Positions 55,101 to 63,216 of a stretch of DNA of 64,000 bases are shown here, one piece after another (the stretch's first letter is position 1; the number at the start of each line of letters is the position of its first letter). Origin of the DNA: G963556115 sp963675945 (lineage in GTDB: Bacteria > Planctomycetota > SZUA-567); contig OY780932.1 in NCBI GenBank assembly GCA_963675945.1, positions 3,850,975-3,914,974 on the forward strand, written 5' to 3'. The notes under the pieces are model-generated. The model worked only from the letters and a program-made list of their open reading frames with translations, ran no database searches and was not told the origin of the DNA. The position numbers were made by a program, and so were the translations under genes.

Positions 55101-57497
55101 TAGCAGACGCATTTCAAGCTGTGCTGAAACCCAAGCAAAATCTATAGCTCGGCTAATAGCATGTGGCTCACTGTATTTATCCATCATAGAGAGAACCTGC
55201 TCACGTGAATCTCCGGCTGTCAAAATCAGTGAGATCTGCAACCTTTGCCTTGGCTCCAAGGTTATCTCTTGCCGTAGACTTAGAATTGGATCTAGGACAT
55301 AGCCCTGACTGTTTCCAGGCTTTTGCCTGGCTCCCAGCGGACTGGCAAGCGAGCTTCCTCGTCCAATGAACTGGCGGCGGTCGGTTTCAAAAAGCAACGG
55401 TGAAGCTGGCTCATCATCTATGTGTTGCTCCAAAGTAAAGCGGTGCGCTGCAAAGACAGGTTTTTCACTATCACTACGTGGTCTGCGCCAAGCAATCAAG
55501 GTGCGCTTCTCAGGAATTGCTTCTGTCTGAATAAACATCTTGTTAAATGCTGGATGCTGTAAGTCGGCTCGATGTGGTGCCAACACGAGTTCAAAATAAC
55601 TTGTTAAATTGAGTTGGCGTTTGAAATCAGAACGGTTGATCAAGGTCATACGCCGAATTTCTACATCATCTTCCTGAGCGACAAGCACTTCTGTCTCTAT
55701 TGCTATTTTATTATCAACACGCCTAAAAACAGCACGATCAATAGAGAAGTTTACTCCGTATTTTTCAACTTTTCCGCCTGTTGGCTGGTACGTATTGCAC
55801 CATAGTTTATTGCTCATAGTATCATGAATATAACAAAAATTACCATACAAATCGCTTGTACAATCTGAGCGCCAACGAGTTAGCTCAAACTCATCCCAGT
55901 GGCTGTATCCACCGCCGGAGTTGGTCAACATAAGGGCGTAGCGTCCATTGCAAAACAACTGAGTTTTAGGCGTAGTCGTATGAGGCGTTTCAAACTGACT
56001 GAAGGAAGGAGTTAGTTCTTCAATTTCATCCACAGAAGAAACTCGTTCATACTTGGAAATGCTCTGCAACTGCGGCAGATGCGGTATGCGTTCATACAAC
56101 AAAAGTTCAAACGCACGAACCCGGGGATCAGCATAAAACTCATGCCGCAAACAATCATTCTGCAGAAAATTAGCCAGCGCCAGAAAGCTCATTCCCTGAT
56201 GGTGAGCCATATAAGTGCGCACGATTACTCCACGATCACCCTCTCGCCCTGATTTTCTACTAAAATCTATTGCTTCGTAAAATCCATAATCGCTAAATAG
56301 CCCCAACTGTTCAAGCTTTTTCAAATTCTCAAAAGCCTGCTGGGGTACGATACTCACCGCCAGAATTGTGGAGTATGGAGAGACCACCATCTTTTTAGGA
56401 AGATTACGCTTTAACCCTAGCTCAGGTACGCCAAAAGCATAATACTGATAGGTTTTATCATGATCCAAATCGGCGAAAGCGCACTCGGATATGCCCCAAG
56501 GGATCTTGTTTTTTCGCCCGAAGGCTATCTGAACATCAACTGCATCTTTAGCCGCTTTATCCAGCAGGGTATTTTCATAACTTCGCTGAAAGAGCAATGG
56601 CATTAAATATTCAAACATCGTTCCAGACCAACTGAGTAACATCCGACGATGGTCAATACTACCGTAAGGACGGTTCATGGCAAACCAATGATTGACCGGG
56701 ATGTCCCCACGTGCAATTGAGATGAAACTTCCGAGACGTACTTCACTAGCAAGGATGTCGTAAAAGGAGTTATCTATGCGCCCTCCAGAGACATTAAAGC
56801 CTATTGAAAACAGGCGATGCTCAACATTGTAAAGAAAAGCCATATTAGTAGAAGTAGAAAGTTCACGGCCTACCTCTGCTAGGTGTTCCAAACCTGCCTG
56901 CATTTCCACGGCAAGTAGTTGTGAATGGTGTAGCTCCACAGTAATGCGCTCAATCCAGTCTAGCAGTTCGCACTCATCAGTTGGCTCGTGCTTGCGGATT
57001 ATCTCAAAAATCTTATTACAGACATGGTCTGTTTCAGCCAAACCTTTCAACGACGGAGCGGTATTAGTAATGTGTTTTAATATCGGTATAATATCTGGAG
57101 AAAGTATGGAGAGCTCTTCCTCTGTTTTCTCTTCGAGAATTTCAATCCAACCCATGTAGCGTCTGCCAATATCAAGCCAGGCCGCAAACTGACTCTGTAT
57201 CTGGCCTATCCAATACTTCATATCAGTCTTGCCGGATACAGCTACGATATCCCTTTCTGCCAACTCACCTACCTCGCTTGCCAATCTACGTAGTAATCGC
57301 AAAGCGTCTGTGACTCGCTCTGGGGGATTTTTCAACTCTCTAGCAAGCTCACTCAACATTTGCGTATCCCAACCCGTGAGCTTTTCCTCACGAATCGCTT
57401 GCCGGAGTACCTCTACGGTATCACGAATTCCCGCAAAAGCCTCTGCATCTAATAGCGGCATCTCTTTGAGCATCTCTAACCTTGGTCGATAGCCCAT
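52125..57497 (-). CDS. ndvB: Cyclic beta-1,2-glucan synthase, C-terminal half (GH189 cyclising and GH94 domains)
   Basis: 1790 aa, without membrane segments. Residues ~130-460 contain the glycoamylase-like/GH189 transglycosylase region (GRKNKIPWGISECAFADLD, then VVSPYSTILAV, then YMAHHQGMSFLALANF). Two beta-sandwich/GH94 units follow; the last (~1290-1690) has GAFGFRDQLQDVMAL and GTGDWNDGMNLVG, with the phosphorylase catalytic Asp. In known synthases this part is joined to the GT84 half in one chain of about 2800 aa. Here it is a separate frame starting inside the upstream gene (22-bp overlap, GGAG 5 nt before the ATG). The product chain is either a second subunit or one half of a frameshifted gene. 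Confidence 0.85.
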   Translation of the reverse strand: MGYRPRLEMLKEMPLLDAEAFAGIRDTVEVLRQAIREEKLTGWDTQMLSELARELKNPPERVTDALRLLRRLASEVGELAERDIVAVSGKTDMKYWIGQIQSQFAAWLDIGRRYMGWIEILEEKTEEELSILSPDIIPILKHITNTAPSLKGLAETDHVCNKIFEIIRKHEPTDECELLDWIERITVELHHSQLLAVEMQAGLEHLAEVGRELSTSTNMAFLYNVEHRLFSIGFNVSGGRIDNSFYDILASEVRLGSFISIARGDIPVNHWFAMNRPYGSIDHRRMLLSWSGTMFEYLMPLLFQRSYENTLLDKAAKDAVDVQIAFGRKNKIPWGISECAFADLDHDKTYQYYAFGVPELGLKRNLPKKMVVSPYSTILAVSIVPQQAFENLKKLEQLGLFSDYGFYEAIDFSRKSGREGDRGVIVRTYMAHHQGMSFLALANFLQNDCLRHEFYADPRVRAFELLLYERIPHLPQLQSISKYERVSSVDEIEELTPSFSQFETPHTTTPKTQLFCNGRYALMLTNSGGGYSHWDEFELTRWRSDCTSDLYGNFCYIHDTMSNKLWCNTYQPTGGKVEKYGVNFSIDRAVFRRVDNKIAIETEVLVAQEDDVEIRRMTLINRSDFKRQLNLTSYFELVLAPHRADLQHPAFNKMFIQTEAIPEKRTLIAWRRPRSDSEKPVFAAHRFTLEQHIDDEPASPLLFETDRRQFIGRGSSLASPLGARQKPGNSQGYVLDPILSLRQEITLEPRQRLQISLILTAGDSREQVLSMMDKYSEPHAISRAIDFAWVSAQLEMRLLRIQPDDARRFQQLASYLLYHSIFLRSSAKNIAENRKGQAGLWAYSISGDLPIALVAISESSDIGLIHQMIQAHAFWRLHGLAVDLIVLIESNGGYTQPLLKEIEHLIQKLAPNTEIGKSGGIFLRSAEQISTEDLALLQSAASVSLVAARGTLAQQLGAAQGILVSPEAIIKRKSLRDISAALPFLDLLFFNSLGGFTQNGKEYAIYLGANMNTPAPWVNVIANPAFGTLISETGAGFTWQGNSQRNRLTQWSNDPVLDTPSESIYIRDDDTGNYWTPTASPIRDTLPYRARHGAGYTVFEHNSHGINQELTVFIPVSDHVDEPVKLQKLMLYNDSTRVRNLSLTYYVEWTLGESREKSQMQVVTSWDDEIQAMLAHNYYNPDYPHSIAFAAMSLPVISYTADRMAFLGRNRSMVDPAALGHNKLLPRVGAGLDPCAALQATLVLMPGESKEIVFTLGQASTLEQIHEIVTTYNHSHAVDGALRKTQSWWDQRLETVQTHTPELGVDLLLNRWLLYQTLSCRIWARSGFYQSGGAFGFRDQLQDVMALLYAHPQLAREHILLAAGHQFKEGDVQHWWHPPGGEGIRSRISDDLLWLPFVVTQYLQITADTSILQEMSPFLDAPLLSDDQHENFQNPVTAENGGTLFEHCQRALSHGMNFGAHGLPLMGTGDWNDGMNLVGAQGKGESVWLAWFMIDVLRGMAEISTLLDRAELADTYDKQSELIAQQVERFAWDGEWYLRATFDDGTTLGSAVNEEAKIDSLPQSWACLSAAADPERTHKALESAWNYLVDEDEKQVQLFTPPFDKMNPSPGYIMGYPPGVRENGGQYTHAAIWVAMAMARCGDGERAAKILCMLNPIEHALDSEAVWRYQIEPYVVAADVYRLQGHMGQGGWSWYTGSASWMYRAWVEEVLGLKVRGETLQISPVIPEAWDKFQINYRHGEALYDIFVDNPEHCQQGVVRVELNGQHIEDGVIHLTSDMVKHTIRVSMGK

Positions 57498-60400
57498 AGA
57501 GCTCCAAGCAGATTACCGCTATCCACAGTTGAAACGTAACGTGGCTCCAATGGAGACAAGGTTGCTATATCATACCAGTTTAGCAGATGACCATTATAGC
57601 GCTCAAGCTTTGTAATTGTCTCCATAGTCGGCGCTAACTTCTTCGCAACACCATCCACAGTTAAATAGCCAAAATTCTTTGCATTTAGTACACTAGCCAG
57701 ATATAGACCTATATTAGTTGGACTTGTTCGCATAGCTAAGCGATTTTGATGGGATACCTGATAGTTATCAGGTGGTAACCAGAAAGTTTTTTCATCAACA
57801 AGATCGGTGAAATATCGCCAAGTACGACGTGCAATAGTTCTCATGTAAAGACGACCTGATTCAGTAAGCAAATCCTTGTCCTGCAAGAATCTAGGTTGAC
57901 GGCAAAGAATCCAGCCTATCAATAACGACATAACCCAGAGTACTAGCCAAGGACATGCCATCCAGATACTTGCTGGCATAAAGTGAATAATTGCCAAACT
58001 GGTAATCACTCCAAAGACGCTTGCAAAACTCATATAGAACAAAAACACTGCTACCGCACCCTTGACGTGATTAATCTGAACAGAAGTCCATTCCAGCAAC
58101 TTCTGGTGAGAAACAAACCGTCGGTAGAACACACGAGCTATGGCATCAATAGCCAACCAGCTCTGGCACGGCAGAAGTGCAGCTTCTGCCAGTACATGCA
58201 GCAGGTCATGACCAATCTTTCTAGGAGAGATATCCTTGAGACTATGCATAGCCGTTGCCCAAGTGAAAGACTGAGCCAGAGAATGAAAAAATAACTGTAT
58301 AGCAACTACGATTGTTGCCATCCCTCCTACCCATGAGGAAGTAAACCAAGCAATTAGTAAGAGAGCCATGCTGGTTACTGGTAAAAGGCTGCGGCGCAAA
58401 TTGTCGAATATCTTCCAACGGTCAAAACCGGAAAGCGGATTGCTTCCCCTTTGTCCATCAAACTGTGGTACCCGTGGCATAATCCACGAAGCTATTTGCC
58501 AGTCACCTCTGATCCAACGATGCTGACGTTGTATATAGCTCAGGTAATCTTTGGGAAAGGCATCGAAAAGTTCAATATCACTGGCCAGACCTACTCGGAC
58601 GTAAGAACCTTCAATCAGATCATGACTGAGCAGTCTGCTTTCAGGGAAGCGCCCAGAGAGCACCTGACTGAAGGCACGCACATCATAAATACCCTTTCCA
58701 TGATAAGATCCTTCGCCAGTCATATCCTGATAAGCATCAGAGACAGTATTGGTATATGGATCTATGCCCGCAGAATCTGAAAAAAGTCTGCTGAATAATG
58801 AATTGCTGGTGCTCGACAAGGAAGGCGTTACCCGTGGTTGAATAATGGTGTAGGTTCCTGCTATCACCCTACCCGAATCATCAAAACGTGGTTGGATCAG
58901 CGGATGCGCCAATGTTTCGATCATTCTTCTGGCAGTGTCATGTGGTAGTTGTGTGTCACAATCGAGAGTAATGACAAATCTTACATTAACGAGTTGATCT
59001 GGGCTGCCAACATAGACCAATTGTCCGCATTCACTGGAACGCTTACCAACGATCAGGTTGTTAAGCTCCTCAAGCTTGCCACGTTTCCTCTCCCATCCCA
59101 TAAATACCTGCTCAGATTCGCACCACCTTCTCTCACGGTGCAACAACAGGAAGCGTTCACCGGCGTAGCGCCTGTTAAGGTCTTCGATACACCCCTTGAC
59201 AGTGCCGAGTAGCATCTTATCGGTTTCGCAATGCAATGATGGCGCATCTTGGAAATCAGAAAAAAGACTGAAAAGCAGATTATCCTCTTTATTGGCCAGA
59301 TAGCGAATTTCCAACTTTTCGACCTCAGCTATTATCGAATCGACACCTTCAAGTATCATTGGTATAACTACCAATGTTCGACAGGAATCAGGTATTCCAG
59401 AATCCCTGAAATCCATTTTTGATAAACGACTTGGCGAGCAAATACGCATAACCAGGTAGTTCATGACATCAAGCGACAACTGGCTGGCGGGTATAAGCAA
59501 AATTAATGCAAATATAATCTGAACTTTGTATGCTTGATTTGGCAGACCCAACAGAATAGCTATAAAGATTACTAAGCCGGTAAAAACAACCATTCCCGGG
59601 AAATATATCACCGCATGATTGCGAAATGCCCAATGAGAAAATCGGAACCAAAAAGTTTCTCGACCACCAATAAGGCTGACCAATTCACTTCGTTTATTGC
59701 CGATCAGATATGTGCCGACATGGGATAAAGGTCGACCACCTTCCATTGGAACACCTACAACTTGAGTAGCAAGCCTTATTGCGTGTTGAGCTACCTCCTC
59801 CTCTGTTAGGTTTGTACCATATTGCAATTCTTCAACCGCCCGGCGGTACTTATCCCGTGTAGAAAAATCCATATCAGGATAAACCCCTGCAGGATCTAGC
59901 CGCAAGGTCTGCTCCACATGGCTTAGGCGTTCAAAGCTTTCCTTCCAATCAAGCATGGCAAGTTGGCGCAGACTAGTAAGCGCGTTGCTTATTGCTATTT
60001 TATCGCTGGCTTGTTTATTTTTCTCAAGTATGACCAGTTCGTTTATAGGCTTATCGAAGGTGCGTTCCAACCAGCTCTGAACAGGAACTTTCGCTGTTTC
60101 TTCATCGTAGAGCAGATCAAAGAGCTGTGAGGCAAAATATGCACTAGGGGCTGGCTCGCTTGCAGTCAATTCAGACATCAGTGCAAATAGCCTGTTTGGT
60201 TCTCGCCGATTGGCAGAAATCAGGCGGTTTGCCCATATATCAGCCATTTCTCTCTCATGTAATTCTTTCAATACCCGCACGGCAATCTGTTGGATACCCT
60301 CAACCAGCGCAGCACGCAACATTTGTGGGAAAGCCCATAGTTCACCTATGGATAATCTTGCCACTGATTGATAGGACTCCACAAATGCCTGAATATTTTC

Positions 60401-61297
60401 CTCATCCAGACGCAAATAGGTGTGAGAAGTCAGTTCCCTAGCCATCGCATAAATACGTGGTAACCCTGCATATGATGTATTTGATAAAACTGGCAGTTTA
60501 CGATAATACTGCCATGGCAAATTCAATATAACTTCCTGTACATTGCTTTCAAGGATATATTCATTGTCTAGCAACCACTCCGCAGTAGATGGTAACCGTT
60601 GCTCTAATCTGCTGGCTTCTGATATATCTTGACAAACCAACTGAAGCCAGCTTAGCCCTTGAGCCAGATTTTTCAGTAGTTCTGTGTTTTTAGGAGGTTT
60701 AATTGCTAACTGGTGCTCCCCAGCTAAACGCTGTGCATAGTCCTGTAGTTGAGCAGAGGGCAGAGCGATTCCTGTATGCTTATCATATGGAAATTTTAAT
60801 TTGCGTTCTGGATGAAAGATAAATACTGTTGGAGTGATCTCGTTTGACTCCTGCAAGAGGGTCAAAGCCGTTCGTAATCTTTCAATTGGAGCCTGCAATA
60901 TCAAAGCAGCTTCTTGTGAAAGTATCCAGCGAGCTTGTGTTTTTAGCAGTAGTTTTGCGACCCCGTATTTTGACCTCCTGATAAACAACAAGCTTAAAAG
61001 AAGACCAATAACTCCGCCCACAACTCCAACACTGACATAAAAATTAAGTCCGTAAAAGTCCTGATATTGTGGATAAATAAATTTAAAAAAAGTCACCGAG
61101 CCAAAGCTTGCACATAGCATAAATGCAATCATACCTAACACCCGCCACCAAATAAACGGAGCAGTAGTAATAACATTTCCCGCCGAACTCCTACCTATCC
61201 AAGCACTACGACGGTACCCTTTGCGCCTCAAATTTTTGTATGCTTTAGCCGCTTCAGTTTGTTTGGAAAAATATGCGATTAGTATGCCTGTTTTCAT
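57476..61297 (-). CDS. ndvB: Cyclic beta-1,2-glucan synthase, N-terminal half (membrane GT84)
   Basis: 1273 aa. Two TM helices near residues 50-110, then a large soluble segment. A further TM pair (~570-625) precedes the GT84 catalytic domain, with VITLDCDTQLPHDT (Asp-x-Asp), a TGEGSYHGKGIYDVRAF segment and RQHRWIRGDWQ (QxxRW type). More TM helices follow (~1000-1150). It ends LEPRYVSTVDSGNLLGALWA just as the conserved linker to the cyclising domain begins. The TAG stop is one base out of frame with the next gene. AAGGAAG precedes ATG 61297. It is preceded by a near-consensus sigma-54 promoter. Confidence 0.88.
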   Translation of the reverse strand: MKTGILIAYFSKQTEAAKAYKNLRRKGYRRSAWIGRSSAGNVITTAPFIWWRVLGMIAFMLCASFGSVTFFKFIYPQYQDFYGLNFYVSVGVVGGVIGLLLSLLFIRRSKYGVAKLLLKTQARWILSQEAALILQAPIERLRTALTLLQESNEITPTVFIFHPERKLKFPYDKHTGIALPSAQLQDYAQRLAGEHQLAIKPPKNTELLKNLAQGLSWLQLVCQDISEASRLEQRLPSTAEWLLDNEYILESNVQEVILNLPWQYYRKLPVLSNTSYAGLPRIYAMARELTSHTYLRLDEENIQAFVESYQSVARLSIGELWAFPQMLRAALVEGIQQIAVRVLKELHEREMADIWANRLISANRREPNRLFALMSELTASEPAPSAYFASQLFDLLYDEETAKVPVQSWLERTFDKPINELVILEKNKQASDKIAISNALTSLRQLAMLDWKESFERLSHVEQTLRLDPAGVYPDMDFSTRDKYRRAVEELQYGTNLTEEEVAQHAIRLATQVVGVPMEGGRPLSHVGTYLIGNKRSELVSLIGGRETFWFRFSHWAFRNHAVIYFPGMVVFTGLVIFIAILLGLPNQAYKVQIIFALILLIPASQLSLDVMNYLVMRICSPSRLSKMDFRDSGIPDSCRTLVVIPMILEGVDSIIAEVEKLEIRYLANKEDNLLFSLFSDFQDAPSLHCETDKMLLGTVKGCIEDLNRRYAGERFLLLHRERRWCESEQVFMGWERKRGKLEELNNLIVGKRSSECGQLVYVGSPDQLVNVRFVITLDCDTQLPHDTARRMIETLAHPLIQPRFDDSGRVIAGTYTIIQPRVTPSLSSTSNSLFSRLFSDSAGIDPYTNTVSDAYQDMTGEGSYHGKGIYDVRAFSQVLSGRFPESRLLSHDLIEGSYVRVGLASDIELFDAFPKDYLSYIQRQHRWIRGDWQIASWIMPRVPQFDGQRGSNPLSGFDRWKIFDNLRRSLLPVTSMALLLIAWFTSSWVGGMATIVVAIQLFFHSLAQSFTWATAMHSLKDISPRKIGHDLLHVLAEAALLPCQSWLAIDAIARVFYRRFVSHQKLLEWTSVQINHVKGAVAVFLFYMSFASVFGVITSLAIIHFMPASIWMACPWLVLWVMSLLIGWILCRQPRFLQDKDLLTESGRLYMRTIARRTWRYFTDLVDEKTFWLPPDNYQVSHQNRLAMRTSPTNIGLYLASVLNAKNFGYLTVDGVAKKLAPTMETITKLERYNGHLLNWYDIATLSPLEPRYVSTVDSGNLLGALWAIDQG

Positions 61298-61401
61298 TTA
61301 AGCTTCCTTGAAAATCTAATGGATATCATAGCTTCTGTTGCCCTGACAGAAAAAAAGTCTACATGATTTAAAGAGTGACACCATGAAAGACAATGGTTAT
61401 T

Positions 61402-61417
61402 TGCAAATTTCGTTCCA
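61402..61417 (-). promoter_or_regulatory. Sigma-54 (-24/-12) promoter of the glucan synthase genes
   Basis: Minus strand TGGAACGAAATTTGCA matches TGGCACG-N4-TTGCW with a single change. GG and GC have the required ten-base spacing. Transcription would start about 95 nt before ATG 61297. Confidence 0.85.
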
Positions 61418-61476
61418 TCTATCAATGCATGAGCATTTATAGTTTAGATATCACATAACATGAAATTAAGATAAGG

Positions 61477-61543
61477 GTTGTGGGTTGCTATTAGTGAGGA
61501 TTATATTTCTGAATGTGTCGCAATATTGAGAAAGCCTGAGACA
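61477..61543 (-). promoter_or_regulatory. Two-box upstream element (candidate enhancer), copy 2
   Basis: Box 1 is TGTCGCA-N14-TGAGACA (61516-61543). Box 2 is GTTGTGGGTTGCTAT (61477-61491). The offset between boxes is 39 bp, and box 2 lies 73 bp from the -12 element, matching copy 1 (39 and 72 bp). It lies immediately downstream of the NtrC-type regulator gene. Confidence 0.75.
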
Positions 61544-61596
61544 GTTACCTGCTCAGGATAGATTTTTATACGGAACTATAGGTTTTCCAAAGTAGT

Positions 61597-62934
61597 TCAG
61601 GTGGACGGGGTATCAGGATTATGCTTCAGTTTACGATAGAAAGTTGCACGTCCAATACCCAGAGCCCGGGCGGTCTGAGTGACATCGTTATTAAAATACT
61701 CAAGTGCTCTTCTAATATGTTGCGCCTCCTGACTTTTTAAATCCCAAGCGACTTGTGTCTGATCCACCTTCTTTGAAACATCATATTCTTTTAATAACCC
61801 TGGGAAATGTTCGACATCAAGCGAATCATCCCGTGCCAAAATACAACCGCGCTCGAGTACATTGCGCAATTCACGAATATTGCCCGGCCAGTAGTATTCC
61901 TGTAAAAGGCTCATTGCTGCAGAAGTTAGTGAAGCTTCAGGTTGGTGTAAAATCGACAATAAGTGTTTGATTATACCCGGGATGTCATCAAGACATTGGC
62001 GCAAGGATGGAATGATTAACGGAAATACACAAATTCTATAATACAGATCTGAGCGAAATCGCTTGGCCTCTACCTCTGTTGTTAGGTCTTTATTAGTAGC
62101 ACAGATTAAGCGAAATTCGCTTACCCGCTGTTTGTTGTCTCCTACTCTTCGGAACACTTTTTCCTCAATCACCTTGAGGAGTTGTGCTTGCACATCCAGA
62201 TCCATATCACCGATTTCATCAAGAAATAGAGTACCGCCGTTCGCCGTTTCAACCAGACCTTCTCGGTCTTCAATGGCCGAAGTAAATGCTCCCTTGCGAT
62301 GTCCGAACAATTCACTAGCCAGTAGATCTCCCCGGAGGCTTGAACAATTAAGTTCTACAAATGGCTCATCCCGACGTACACCGGAATCATGTATCCAACG
62401 TGCGAATACACCCTTGCCAGTACCTGTCTCACCTAGTAGTAATACCGTAGTGTCTGTTTCTGTACATTTTTGCGCCAACTGCCAAGCCTCCTGCATTAGA
62501 GGACTTTCACCTATGTAAATACGCTTGTCAGTTAAAAGACGGCGGCATATTGATTCATGCCTTCGTAGACGCTCTACTTCAAGACAACGAGCCAAAAATA
62601 GTAATAGAGTGCCGGTGTTTAATGGTTTGGTAAGAAAATGGTCTGCCCCGAGGCGCATGGCCTCGACGGCTGTTGGTATGTCGCCAATTCCAGTGATAAC
62701 GATGATAGCCAGATAGGGTTGAAGCTCTCTCAAGGGATGAAGCCAGTCCAGTCCATTTCCGTCAGGAAGGTTCATATCCAGAAAGATAGCATCAAACTTG
62801 TGCATTACTACCGCATTCTGCGCATTTTTTAGAGAGTCAGCTGTGACAACTGCATACCCATTCAGCTCCAGAAAGTCAGATAAACTTTCCAACGTGTCAA
62901 TTTCATCATCAACCACTAAAACATTAGGTTTCAA
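61597..62934 (-). CDS. NtrC-family sigma-54-dependent response regulator
   Basis: A 445-aa transcription activator. The receiver is at residues ~1-120 (VLVVDDEID; phospho-Asp in AIFLDMNLPDGNG; Lys in FLTKPLN). The AAA+ domain is at ~140-370: Walker A GETGTGKGVFA, the sigma-54 contact loop KGAFTSAIED (Ser in place of the usual second Gly of GAFTGA), Walker B GGTLFLDEIGDM, and the R-finger region. A Fis-type helix-turn-helix closes it (DVTQTARALGIGRATFYRKL). The start is probably TTG 62934, after a GGGAGGT five bases upstream; ATGs at 62970 and 62961 add residues without such a site. It is the likely activator of the sigma-54 promoters nearby. Confidence 0.92.
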   Translation of the reverse strand: MKPNVLVVDDEIDTLESLSDFLELNGYAVVTADSLKNAQNAVVMHKFDAIFLDMNLPDGNGLDWLHPLRELQPYLAIIVITGIGDIPTAVEAMRLGADHFLTKPLNTGTLLLFLARCLEVERLRRHESICRRLLTDKRIYIGESPLMQEAWQLAQKCTETDTTVLLLGETGTGKGVFARWIHDSGVRRDEPFVELNCSSLRGDLLASELFGHRKGAFTSAIEDREGLVETANGGTLFLDEIGDMDLDVQAQLLKVIEEKVFRRVGDNKQRVSEFRLICATNKDLTTEVEAKRFRSDLYYRICVFPLIIPSLRQCLDDIPGIIKHLLSILHQPEASLTSAAMSLLQEYYWPGNIRELRNVLERGCILARDDSLDVEHFPGLLKEYDVSKKVDQTQVAWDLKSQEAQHIRRALEYFNNDVTQTARALGIGRATFYRKLKHNPDTPST

Positions 62935-63081
62935 ACAATACCTCCCGTATATCTTGCGCATAACTTGCACCTAGATGAAAATATGCTTTTCAATGTACCA
63001 TTATAGTTCATTTCCATTCAACAATTATACGACAATATATTAAAATATGCAAATCTATCCATCGAGAATAACTACTACAGC

Positions 63082-63207
63082 ATTGAACTTAAACCCAAAA
63101 GATCAGATCTTGTTTGGATCTGTAATATTTCATATATTCCTCTCAAACATGGTCATGCATATTTAATAGTGGTTATGAAGTGGTATAGCAGATATATAAT
63201 GTCCTAG
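63082..63207 (+). pseudogene. C-terminal scrap of an IS3-family transposase
   Basis: The plus-strand frame reads KPKRSDLVWICNISYIPLKH then GHAYLIVVMKWYSRYIMS before TAG. This matches the catalytic segment of the intact-looking copy that follows (QVWVSDITYIPLRHG, then MDWYSRYVISW). It is isolated and lacks both ends, so it is a relic of a different copy. Confidence 0.75.
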
Positions 63208-63216
63208 AAACTACCA

